In this document: piece by piece, positions 20,636 to 27,168 of the stretch
Numbering within the stretch: the first letter of the stretch is position 1
How the letters are laid out: each line of letters starts with the position of its first letter
Origin: a virus
Direction: 5' to 3' (one strand)
DNA length: 27,168 bases
Virus record (IMG/VR): IMGVR_UViG_3300009151_000308
Location: 1 to 27,168 of that record
Translations under genes and position numbers: made by a program
The notes under the pieces: generated by a model
Seen by the model: the letters and a program-made list of their open reading frames with translations, nothing else
What the model was told of the DNA's origin: nothing
Database searches by the model: none

Positions 20636-21246
20636 ACGCTCTCCATAATTGTTGTTCGGCTATTTACGGTAAAGAAGCCTGATACTAACTTTACTTGAGG
20701 ATTAGCAATAGGTGAAGTTACCCCATCAACAGTCGCATAAATATCTATTGAAAACTGTCCAGGCGTAAGGCTTTTTGTGACTGATTTTGGTGCACTTAGT
20801 TGAATGATGCCTTCTGACCCGGCAATAATAATTGATGCTTGAGTAGATGGCGTGTTAGACGATTTGAAAGAAATTATTGTGTTTCCTGAAGCATCTTTAA
20901 CATCTGCTCGGCAACTTTCAAATGTTGCTGAACCATAAGGTGATACAGGCGCAGCGTTTGCGTTTGCTATTTTAAATACAGTTGATGAAGTAACGGCTGT
21001 AACAGGAAAAATACCGTTATTAACACTTTGGCTAAAACCTGTCAGTGTTGCGTAGTCACCAACACTAAAGGAATGACCAGGTGTAGTAAGTGTTGCTATC
21101 CCACCTGAATAAGATAATGACGACACTGTTACGGTTGAAGAAGCACGAATTGGCATTACTGTTCCGTCGCTGTCACTCCACAGCAACTGACAGGCAAAGT
21201 CCTCGCCGATATCTAAACTAATATCGACATAATCTTGAGTGGCCAT
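20632..21246 (-). CDS. Tail/baseplate accessory protein with inserted beta domain
   Basis: 204 residues. Residues 1-30 ('DISLDIGEDFACQLLW') and 110-204 ('ITASIII'-type strands, 'GIIQL', 'LTPGQFSIDIYA', 'LVSGFFTV') match the fold order of the 115-residue protein at 3010. Between them is an insert of about 60 residues with 'GHSFSVGDYATLTG' and 'FPVTAVTSSTVFKI', the same domain as in the neighbouring 515-residue protein. So it appears to be a paralogue of the 3010 gene that has gained an extra domain. AAGGAG 9 bases before the ATG. Confidence 0.65.
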   Translation of the reverse strand: MATQDYVDISLDIGEDFACQLLWSDSDGTVMPIRASSTVTVSSLSYSGGIATLTTPGHSFSVGDYATLTGFSQSVNNGIFPVTAVTSSTVFKIANANAAPVSPYGSATFESCRADVKDASGNTIISFKSSNTPSTQASIIIAGSEGIIQLSAPKSVTKSLTPGQFSIDIYATVDGVTSPIANPQVKLVSGFFTVNSRTTIMESV

Positions 21247-21746
21247 TAATAATCTCCTTGATCAGTAATTACTGGCAGTTCAGCAACACGACGTAGAGCA
21301 GCAACATATTCTTCAGATGTACCAGCAACAACGATAGTGTTATTAGTTATTGTACTAGTAGGCATGTTATCAAGACCCAATACTTTAGCACGCGCTTGAA
21401 TAATCTTTAATGCTGTTTCTACGGCTTGCCTGTCACCATTAATGGCGTCTTGCCATACAGCGCTTTGCAACTCATCAAGCCGGTCCACTTCCATAGCCAG
21501 TAAAGACCTTTTGTGGCCAGCGTCTACTAAGTCTGCGGCTTCTTTTAAAGCATCAGAAATCAAAGTGTTTACGTTTCGCTCTGAAATTCCTAGGTGTTCT
21601 GCTATTGACCATAAAGAGCGACCTGATCTGCGCATTTCTAGTGCTTTTCTGGCTTTTTCGTTGCGTTCGTCTTGTAAAAGCGCCGCTGAAGTAACTTTTT
21701 TGGTTCTAGCTATTTCTTTAGTAACAGCCGCTTTTTTTACCGTCAT
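21246..21746 (-). CDS. Terminase small subunit-like HTH protein
   Basis: 166 residues. The head is a basic Lys/Ala/Thr helix. Residues 34-70 carry an HTH ('ALEMRRSGRSLWSIAEHLG' then 'ISERNVNTLISDALKEA'). Residues 84-125 match the usual small-terminase helix pair ('DELQSAVWQDAINGDRQAVE', 'KIIQARAKVLGLDN'). Small terminases bind the packaging site and guide the large subunit; no large subunit is in the window. AAGGAG lies 6 bases before the ATG, inside the end of the WhiB gene (ATGA overlap). Its place at the head of the second fibre cassette is unusual. Confidence 0.7.
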   Translation of the reverse strand: MTVKKAAVTKEIARTKKVTSAALLQDERNEKARKALEMRRSGRSLWSIAEHLGISERNVNTLISDALKEAADLVDAGHKRSLLAMEVDRLDELQSAVWQDAINGDRQAVETALKIIQARAKVLGLDNMPTSTITNNTIVVAGTSEEYVAALRRVAELPVITDQGDY

Positions 21747-22174
21747 TTCTTTCTCCTTCTAGGAGCTACAAAAGCTTTGTCGTCATAATCATCCATGGTT
21801 TTTTGCACGTTACCTTTATTGCGTGCTAAAGCCGCTCTTCGTTCAAAACTTGTAAAACCGCCCCATACACCAAAAGGCTCTTGTTTTTTTAAGGCTGTAA
21901 TTAAACAGTCACGCTGAACATCACATAGTTTGCAAATAGATTTAGCATAATTTATTTGCTGTGAAGACATTGGCAAATCGGAGTGTCCATAAAATATTTC
22001 TGATGGCATTCCAAAGCAATAAGAATCGTCACGCCAATCTCTGCGTGCCGTATAGCGCCAAGCAAGTGGCGTCGATGGCGTCTTGAGGTTTTTTGAGTTG
22101 CTGGCAGGCGTCGTAATAATTGGGGTGTTTGGAAGCAAGCCATCTTGCGACAGCTTCTTTGTCCGATCTTCCAT
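21743..22174 (-). CDS. WhiB-family iron-sulphur transcription factor
   Basis: 143 residues from ATG 22174. The four cluster Cys are present in canonical spacing: C53 ('DDSYC'), then C81-x2-C84-x5-C90 ('CKLCDVQRDC'). The family turn GVWGG (102-106) and a basic C-terminal end ('APRRRKK') for DNA contact follow. WhiB proteins bind a 4Fe-4S cluster and modulate the housekeeping sigma factor in Actinobacteria; phage versions can alter host or phage transcription. The first 48 residues, outside the domain, overlap the RuvC gene in another frame by 146 bases; a TTG at 22138 would shorten but not remove this. It supports an actinobacterial host. Confidence 0.9.
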   Translation of the reverse strand: MEDRTKKLSQDGLLPNTPIITTPASNSKNLKTPSTPLAWRYTARRDWRDDSYCFGMPSEIFYGHSDLPMSSQQINYAKSICKLCDVQRDCLITALKKQEPFGVWGGFTSFERRAALARNKGNVQKTMDDYDDKAFVAPRRRKK

Positions 22175-22496
22175 TACCAACTACCGCCTTTTTCCATGAT
22201 GAAGGTCCAATAAATATTACCTCTGATTCTACTCGCTGTGCTGCCACAGCCAAAGCACCGGCTACCATACCCATAGATATGCCCGTACGGATGTTGTGGC
22301 TAGCGCCCTGAATTGCTTGTTCAATAACAGTCAATTCAGGGCACGTAGCCCACATTAGGTTGGTTAACCAATCAGACAGGATTAATAGGTTTTTGACGTC
22401 ATCTTTGCTGGTCAAAATGAGTTCTTCAAAAACCATGTGGCTAGGGTGTGCGAACGCAATTCGTCTTACACCATAGTCAACTCCTGCTGCATCCAT
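22029..22496 (-). CDS. RuvC-like Holliday junction resolvase
   Basis: 155 residues, close to bacterial RuvC. Acidic catalytic residues are in the right order: D7 ('GVDYG'), E59 ('TVIEQAIQG'), D139 and D142 ('QDAIDATCLA'). 'GPSSWKKAVVGNGRSDKEAV' matches the loop before the last helix in RuvC-type resolvases. It cuts branched DNA during recombination, or before packaging in phages. The upstream ribosome binding site is weak; it follows the 26-residue membrane ORF. Its end is overlapped by the WhiB gene. Confidence 0.85.
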   Translation of the reverse strand: MDAAGVDYGVRRIAFAHPSHMVFEELILTSKDDVKNLLILSDWLTNLMWATCPELTVIEQAIQGASHNIRTGISMGMVAGALAVAAQRVESEVIFIGPSSWKKAVVGNGRSDKEAVARWLASKHPNYYDACQQLKKPQDAIDATCLALYGTQRLA

Positions 22497-22505
22497 GTAT
22501 CATTT

Positions 22506-22586
22506 CTACCAGTTTTGTCGCTGAATGTACAACATGACACACAATAAGCCACTAAAGGCTATCAGTAGCATAATGTCTTTAATCAT
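22506..22586 (-). CDS. 26-residue single-span membrane microprotein
   Basis: MIKDIMLLIAFSGLLCVM followed by a short polar end (LYIQRQNW). The middle is a membrane helix of about 17 residues. It has GGAG 7 bases before the ATG and an ATGA overlap with the 22583 gene, the same coupling used by its neighbours, so it is probably translated. Function unknown; the form fits a regulator of a membrane protein. Confidence 0.55.
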   Translation of the reverse strand: MIKDIMLLIAFSGLLCVMLYIQRQNW

Positions 22587-22786
22587 CGCTTTTCTCCGTC
22601 TGCTGGTGGCCCCCAAGACGACCAAGGGTTTGGGCGCCAAGCAACACGACAAATCTTGTTATCAAACATGGTGATAAGTAGTTCGCCGCCTTCTGGCACG
22701 GGTATTTGGTCATTTTCATCTAGGTTTACTACAAATGTAGAAACAACCTCTTCGTTAATCATCTTTTGTAGCCTCTCATCTAACAT
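22583..22786 (-). CDS. Small soluble protein of unknown function
   Basis: 67 residues, a helix ('ERLQKMINEEVVSTF') then strands ('PEGGELLITMFDNKICRVAW') and a Pro/Trp-rich end ('RPNPWSSWGPPADG'). AGGAG 9 bases before the ATG, with an 11-base overlap with the 22776 gene. Not recognised. Confidence 0.6.
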   Translation of the reverse strand: MLDERLQKMINEEVVSTFVVNLDENDQIPVPEGGELLITMFDNKICRVAWRPNPWSSWGPPADGEKR

Positions 22787-22967
22787 CAGTTGATTCTCCT
22801 AACTCACTTACTTGGGTTAACGCATCGCGATATCCCATGGCTATTACAGTGGCTATTTTTAGCCCATTTAATGTTCCGCCATAGTATTCACCTACATATG
22901 GCCCTGTTTCTTCAATGTAATCGCTAATTTCTTGAGCAATTTTTTGACGAAACTGTTCTTCACTCAT
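22776..22967 (-). CDS. Small helical protein of unknown function
   Basis: 63 residues from ATG 22967 (8-base overlap with the 22960 gene; ATGs at 22982 and 22997 are alternatives). Charged helix 'EEQFRQKIAQEISDYIEE', then a Gly/Tyr loop ('GPYVGEYYGGTL') and a second helix. Not recognised. Its place suggests an accessory role in replication. Confidence 0.55.
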   Translation of the reverse strand: MSEEQFRQKIAQEISDYIEETGPYVGEYYGGTLNGLKIATVIAMGYRDALTQVSELGESTDVR

Positions 22968-23172
22968 CGTCTCTTGAGTCATCATTATCCATTTCATCTT
23001 CAGAAAATTCGGCGTTGCATTCCCAGCAATTTATGGGCAGTGCGCGGCCTTTTGAGTGGTGTCGTCGACAGTTAGCGTTTGCTTCATCGTCGATTATGAT
23101 TTCTTGCTGATACTGAGAAGTTGTATTTACCGTTATGGTAATACTTTCGGGTTTGTTTGTTGATGTGCTCAC
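22960..23172 (-). CDS. Small acidic protein with Cys knuckle
   Basis: 70 residues from a GTG at 23172 (GGAAAGAG upstream; GTGA overlap with the nuclease stop). The longer frame to 23202 lies inside the nuclease gene. It has a Ser/Thr-rich head, 'CRRHHSK' and 'CWECNAEF', together a C...HH...C-x2-C pattern that may hold zinc, and a very acidic end ('SEDEMDNDDSRDDE'). Not recognised. Confidence 0.6.
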   Translation of the reverse strand: MSTSTNKPESITITVNTTSQYQQEIIIDDEANANCRRHHSKGRALPINCWECNAEFSEDEMDNDDSRDDE

Positions 23173-23939
23173 GCTAACTCTTTCCATTGTGCTGTTGGGC
23201 AAGATTCTTTGAAATCACAATAATTGTAATTACTGCCTTTTTTAGTTAGACATGTTTCTAGCATGACTGGCAGTTCTTTAATAGCAATGTGATTGTGTAG
23301 TGATTCCATGAGCAGTTCTAGTGTGTCATCGACCTCTTGCATTCTAGCTACTCGAAATTCTTTCCAGATAGCGTGCTCGCGGTTTTCGTACACGATAGAA
23401 AAATGGCTTAGATCAAGTGCTTTCATGTAAGCGTGCGTTTGCATAAGGTGTGGAAATAGAGGTGAGTTTTGTTTTAGTACATCTCGCCATTTGTTGCTGT
23501 TTACTGTTTTTAATTCCCACCCTGAGCCGTCACTGATTACGCCGTCCATAGCGCCTTTTACTAGCCAAGGATTGTACTCAACTTGAACCTCTATGTCAGC
23601 CAACCAACCTTGAGATAGGCCGGCAAGTTGCCATCTGTAATGCCCCCACGTTCCAGCGTTCATTACGTCAAAACTGCCGTCTGAAGGGGTAAGTTTTTCT
23701 TCCCCTAAATACGACAATAGATGCTTACGTTGGCAGGAATCACCGATAAGCGATGGTCTAATGCGACCTGCTCCGCTGGTTCGTGAGTTGTCAAACGAAT
23801 CGTTATGCATTACTTCTTGCAAACGAGCAAATGCTTCTGGCGTTATGACTGAACCGCTTTCACGCCATTTGCTCATGCCAAATGTGACAGGCATGTCGTT
23901 ATTGCCCATCACACTTTTTAGTAGGTTAACCATGTTCAT
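23169..23939 (-). CDS. Cas4/RecB-like PD-(D/E)XK exonuclease with predicted 4Fe-4S cluster
   Basis: 256 residues. Motifs in order: 'RPSLIGDSCQRK' (C69), H100 ('GTWGH'), D132 ('VKGAMDGVI'), E142-x-K144 ('WELKT') and Q167-x3-Y171 ('LMQTHAYMKAL'). These are the RecB-family active site. C69 plus C230, C241 and C247 ('ETC', 'NYCDFKESC') match the four-Cys cluster of Cas4 and AddB-type nucleases. No CRISPR array or Cas1 is near; phage Cas4-like nucleases usually serve recombination or DNA end processing. ATGA overlap with dnaE implies coupled production with the polymerase. Confidence 0.85.
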   Translation of the reverse strand: MNMVNLLKSVMGNNDMPVTFGMSKWRESGSVITPEAFARLQEVMHNDSFDNSRTSGAGRIRPSLIGDSCQRKHLLSYLGEEKLTPSDGSFDVMNAGTWGHYRWQLAGLSQGWLADIEVQVEYNPWLVKGAMDGVISDGSGWELKTVNSNKWRDVLKQNSPLFPHLMQTHAYMKALDLSHFSIVYENREHAIWKEFRVARMQEVDDTLELLMESLHNHIAIKELPVMLETCLTKKGSNYNYCDFKESCPTAQWKELA

Positions 23940-26581
23940 GATTCTTCTCTTTCTAAGCCGATTAAAGCACCGGCATCAAATAGTGCAGCGACAATACCGC
24001 CACATGCTGATGGTGTGTGACCTAGCCCAAGTGATTTTGCACCTGTGACTCTTCTTCCGCTTACTTTTCGTGCTAAATCATCAAGTGAAGTGTATGGTGC
24101 ATGTCTGACAATCTCCTCTGCGGCTTTTGTGCCTACGTTCTTAATAGAGGTTAATCCTTTACGGATTGCGTTTTGTTTGATGTCAGCCGAGTAACCTTCT
24201 TGTGATCTATTTACATGTGGGGGTCTTATTTGTACTCCTGCTTCTCTAGCTGCTTTAAGGTAAAGCGGTTCTTGTTTTGCGCCTGTGTAGGAATGTAGCA
24301 TTCCTGCCCAAAACGCTGCTGGGTGGTGCACTGAATAGTAACCAGTTATGTATGCTAAGACACCGTATGCTGTTGCATGTGCTTTGTTAAACCCATAGCC
24401 AGCGTATGCCTCAAGCGCTTCTTCTAGCCATGCCAAGTCATGAATGTTCATGCCTTTGGCTAATGCTAGTTCGCGTACACGCTTAAGTAGTTCTACCAAT
24501 TCATCTCTTGCATCACCAACATTGGCGTTAGATGCTTTAATGACTTTGCGCATGCGTTCAATTTCTTCAGCGTCCAAACCAATATTGCGCATAACACCAA
24601 TAACTTGTTCTTGGTATAAAAGCACGCCGTATGTGTCTTTGGTCTCATCAGAAATAATTGCGTGACGTTGCGGTACTGGCTCTACTCTTTGCCTACGGTA
24701 AATGAAATCGTCAGTAGCGCCTGACTCCATAGTTGCAGGTCTAAACAGCGCCATAGCAGCAATAACATCAGCAATCTTTGTAGGCTTTAACCTACGAACA
24801 CCACTGCGGCTAGAACCGCCTTCCAACTGAAACATACCAACCGTATTGCCTTTAGACATAGCACTATATACAGAACGATCATTAAGCGGAATGTCTTCAG
24901 GATTTACGCCTGAATACTCACTCATAATACGCAAAGCAGTTAGTGTTTTAAGGCCTAGCAAATCAAGTTTTACTAAACCTAAACGCTCAACATCATCTTT
25001 ATCAAACGATGTCACCATAGTTTTACTTGAAGCAACATATTGCAGCGGGACCACAGATGCGGCTTCTGCGCTAGGTGCAACAAGTAATCCAGCAGCATGG
25101 ACGCCATAGCCCAAGAATGCTTTCTTGTTTGCTAAACCTTTTAGTGCATTCCATTGATACGTAGTTAAAGGTATGTCAGGGTCTGCGCCAAGTTTTCTTG
25201 CACGCATTTTCCATCGAACCATAAGGCTACCTTTTTGGTCATTTTCATCATCATCTAGACCCATTTGTAGCCAAGTGCTGATGTTAACAACGTGAAAGTT
25301 ATCTCTAAGCCAGTTAACTACCTCATCTCGACGGTCATGCTCAACATCAATATCGATATCTGGTGGCTTAGTCCGGTCTTTTGATAAAAATCGGTCAAAC
25401 CTTAATCCCCAAACAATTGGATCAAAAGATGTGATGCCTAATAGCCAACAAAGTAGTGAACCAGATGCTGAACCACGAACGTTATAATTGATTTTGTTTT
25501 CGTCCATGTATCTGCAAACAGCAGCAGTAAATACTAAATAGCCTGAAAAACCAGCATTTGTAATAACATCTAATTCTTCATAGATACGGTCTAAGTAAGC
25601 CTTTTTCTTGCTTGGCTTTAACTTTCCTGTTTCTATTTTGTAATCTAATGATTTTAAACTTACTTCTGCTAGTTCTTTTTCAGGATTTCCAGTAACTGTC
25701 GTGTCAGGTACTTTAAGCGAAAAAGTATCCAACTCTGGAATTACTACTTTTGCTTTAGACAACAAATCATCAAGCCCTTGCATTCCTGCGTTAAAAATTG
25801 CTGGGGCGTGGTGTTCTTTCATCCATTGTGTATCTACCATGTGGTACCCATCACCAGGAAACAGCGCATCCTCTGGGTCTTCTGACCAAGATACAAGCTC
25901 TTTCATGGTGTCATGCAGTACACGATCAGACTCTTCTACATAATGCGAGTCTTGCGTAATAATCACCGGTAGACCGTGCTTTTGTGCAATGCGCCATTGA
26001 AGGTTTGAGTGCAGGTCGCTATCTTGACCATCTAAATAGATTGCGTGGTTTTGTATTTCTACATAAAGACCTGAACCAAACCAGCCAGCCATACTCATAA
26101 GTAGGTTATCTGTAATCTTGTCGATGTCTGCATTTGGTGTTTTTAGTGTTTCAGACAAGACACCAAACCAACAGCCGGTCATTGCTGCAATGCCATCTAA
26201 TCTTCCGTCTTCAGCAGCTTGTGCTAAGTCCGCAAAGTCTAGAATTGGCTTGTATTTGAACTGTTGGTGTGACTGCGTAACAAGCCCGGAAAGGTTGCGA
26301 TAGCCTCTTTCACTTGTTGCAAGCATACCTAAGTGCATAGTGTCTGGGCGTTTTTGTTCTCTGTTAACTGCGATGTATGCTTCAACACCAGGCAAAGGCA
26401 ATATTCCGGCTTTTCTGCAACCTGTATAAAGTTGCACAGAGCCAGCCATTGTTCCATGATCTGTTAACCCAAGAGCAGGGTATTCTAACTCTTTGGCTTT
26501 ATTGACTATTGCATCGACGGTTGGCAGAGCATCTTTAACAGAGTAGCGACTGTGTGTGTGTGCACTCCAAAACGTGCTCAT
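23936..26581 (-). CDS. dnaE: DNA polymerase III alpha subunit (DnaE-like replicative polymerase)
   Basis: 881 residues, shorter than the 1150 or so of cellular DnaE; the C-terminal OB-fold and tau-binding parts are missing. Residues 1-215 are a PHP domain with metal ligands intact: H8 and H10 ('AHTHS'), D41-H42 ('LTDHG'), E67, H83, D211 and H213. This suggests an active proofreading PHP site. The polymerase core has 'NVRGSASGSLLCWLLG' (367-382) and the catalytic 'PDIDIDVEHDRR' (D408, D410, D412), with 'KLDLLGLKT' further on. A helix-hairpin-helix pair lies near the end ('SIKNVGTKAAEEIV'). AGGAG 6 bases before the ATG. It replicates the phage genome; the end overlaps the nuclease gene. Confidence 0.95.
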   Translation of the reverse strand: MSTFWSAHTHSRYSVKDALPTVDAIVNKAKELEYPALGLTDHGTMAGSVQLYTGCRKAGILPLPGVEAYIAVNREQKRPDTMHLGMLATSERGYRNLSGLVTQSHQQFKYKPILDFADLAQAAEDGRLDGIAAMTGCWFGVLSETLKTPNADIDKITDNLLMSMAGWFGSGLYVEIQNHAIYLDGQDSDLHSNLQWRIAQKHGLPVIITQDSHYVEESDRVLHDTMKELVSWSEDPEDALFPGDGYHMVDTQWMKEHHAPAIFNAGMQGLDDLLSKAKVVIPELDTFSLKVPDTTVTGNPEKELAEVSLKSLDYKIETGKLKPSKKKAYLDRIYEELDVITNAGFSGYLVFTAAVCRYMDENKINYNVRGSASGSLLCWLLGITSFDPIVWGLRFDRFLSKDRTKPPDIDIDVEHDRRDEVVNWLRDNFHVVNISTWLQMGLDDDENDQKGSLMVRWKMRARKLGADPDIPLTTYQWNALKGLANKKAFLGYGVHAAGLLVAPSAEAASVVPLQYVASSKTMVTSFDKDDVERLGLVKLDLLGLKTLTALRIMSEYSGVNPEDIPLNDRSVYSAMSKGNTVGMFQLEGGSSRSGVRRLKPTKIADVIAAMALFRPATMESGATDDFIYRRQRVEPVPQRHAIISDETKDTYGVLLYQEQVIGVMRNIGLDAEEIERMRKVIKASNANVGDARDELVELLKRVRELALAKGMNIHDLAWLEEALEAYAGYGFNKAHATAYGVLAYITGYYSVHHPAAFWAGMLHSYTGAKQEPLYLKAAREAGVQIRPPHVNRSQEGYSADIKQNAIRKGLTSIKNVGTKAAEEIVRHAPYTSLDDLARKVSGRRVTGAKSLGLGHTPSACGGIVAALFDAGALIGLEREES

Positions 26582-26608
26582 TATTTCTCCTGAAATATGT
26601 AGACAACA

Positions 26609-26638
26609 AAGGAGGCTGCCCCGCAGGACAGCCCCCTT
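26609..26638 (-). terminator. Intrinsic terminator upstream of dnaE
   Basis: On the minus strand a 13-pair stem (AAGGGGGCTGTCC / GGGCAGCCTCCTT, two G-U pairs, loop TGCG) ending in a short T-rich run (TTTGTTGT). It follows the stop of the 26650 gene and should lower readthrough into dnaE. Confidence 0.7.
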
Positions 26639-26649
26639 CGTAGTTATGA

Positions 26650-27168
26650 TTAAACGTTGTGCGCTTCGGCAAGTGCAATCAACGCAGAGCGTGTGGACCG
26701 TGGCGGAATAGAAACATTAGCCTTAGTCAACAGTGTCTTAAGACGCACATCAGAAATAGATGCATACTTGTTATCATCTGCAGATTCAGTCTCAATGACT
26801 GCTTCTTCGTATGATTCAACAACATCGTATTCTTCATCTGCGATAGTTGTTTCAATGTGCGTAGATGAGAGACTGCGAACAAACTCTTCAACATCCTTGC
26901 GAACGGAAGCAAATACTTCAACCAAATCGTACGGTTCAGGTAGTTCAACCGGTGGTTCGTCCTTGATTTGCTTAACGCTCAAGGTAGTGCTCAAGCCAGT
27001 TCCACTGACAGTAAGTGCCCACGGATGAGTTGTGCAAGAGAAGTTCTCGTCAACATCCTTGTATGTGTTAAAAGCCTTAAACAAGTCTCTTGCTCGCGCA
27101 GCGCTCATCTTAAGAATGACATGCTTACCTTCTTCAGTAAGAATGTTTACAGCAACCTTGTCTTGGCC
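26650..27168 (-). CDS. Phage protein with C-terminal SAP/HeH-like domain, 5' end cut by the window
   Basis: At least 172 residues. The frame runs off the right edge ('NILTEEGKHVILK' precedes the first Met), so the real start is outside. Residues after the first Met: a helical part ('ARDLFKAFNTYKD'), beta strands, a strongly acidic middle ('IADEEYDVVESYEEAVIETE'), and a C-terminal 35-residue helix-extended loop-helix unit ('ISDVRLKTLLTKANVSIPP' and 'RSALIALAEAHNV') like SAP or HeH DNA-binding modules. Probably a DNA-associated replication or packaging accessory; exact role unknown. Confidence 0.65.
   Translation of the reverse strand, partial: GQDKVAVNILTEEGKHVILKMSAARARDLFKAFNTYKDVDENFSCTTHPWALTVSGTGLSTTLSVKQIKDEPPVELPEPYDLVEVFASVRKDVEEFVRSLSSTHIETTIADEEYDVVESYEEAVIETESADDNKYASISDVRLKTLLTKANVSIPPRSTRSALIALAEAHNV

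Noticed and set aside
23169-23939. CRISPR adaptation gene (cas4)
   Set aside because: Cas4-like motifs are clear, but there is no repeat-spacer array, Cas1 or Cas2 in the window, and phages carry such nucleases for recombination.
23761-24048. Plus-strand open frames inside the nuclease and dnaE genes (also 24444-24665, 24846-25109, 25701-25943, 26657-27028)
   Set aside because: Shadows of strongly conserved minus-strand coding sequence; no binding sites or family patterns.

Overview
The window is part of the genome of a tailed double-stranded DNA phage, probably a siphovirus of an actinobacterium. The evidence is a virion structural module (minor tail protein, collagen-like and fibre proteins), a small-terminase-like protein, a phage-type DNA polymerase III alpha, and a canonical WhiB protein. 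WhiB proteins are essentially confined to Actinobacteria and their phages. Base composition looks low to middling in GC by eye (not computed), so a low-GC aquatic actinobacterial host is plausible but unproven. No integrase, tRNA, IS element or CRISPR array was seen. Both ends of the window cut through genes.

Layout. (1) 1-6565, rightward: the end of a large minor tail protein, then a run of tail-fibre or adhesin genes. (2) 6566-6971: a 406-bp non-coding meeting point of the rightward and leftward genes, with a strong terminator, two direct repeats and several hairpins. (3) 6972-12950, leftward: two tightly packed operons of mostly unrecognised small genes. They are rich in membrane segments and Cys clusters and include one Cro/XRE-type regulator. 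Each operon starts at a nearly identical strong promoter (P1 near 10104-10133, P2 near 12916-12945) followed by a hairpin-containing leader. The P1 leader is highly folded and ends in a textbook intrinsic terminator just before the first gene. (4) 13056-15363, leftward: DUF932/TIGR03299 protein, HNH endonuclease and small genes. (5) 15395-17313, rightward: a promoter, a small HTH-like protein, a metallophosphoesterase, a DUF6378-like protein and an acidic protein. (6) 21746-17243, leftward: a small-terminase-like HTH protein and a second tail-fibre cassette whose first two genes mirror the architecture of the cassette in region 1. (7) 27168-21743, leftward: a partial gene, DnaE, a Cas4/RecB-like nuclease, several small genes, a RuvC-like resolvase and WhiB.

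How the genes work together. DnaE, the Cas4-like nuclease, RuvC and probably the metallophosphoesterase form a replication and recombination set. WhiB and the XRE protein are the visible regulators. The two fibre cassettes probably serve host recognition. The least explained part is region 3, with its structured P1 leader RNA, shared promoters and Cys/membrane microprotein operons. It is the best candidate for undescribed biology here.

Many starts were moved from the longest open frame to internal ATG/GTG codons with a ribosome binding site and a 1-11 base overlap with the upstream stop. Four short genes (2907-3017, 10623-10802, 15232-15363, 22506-22586) were found by direct reading.
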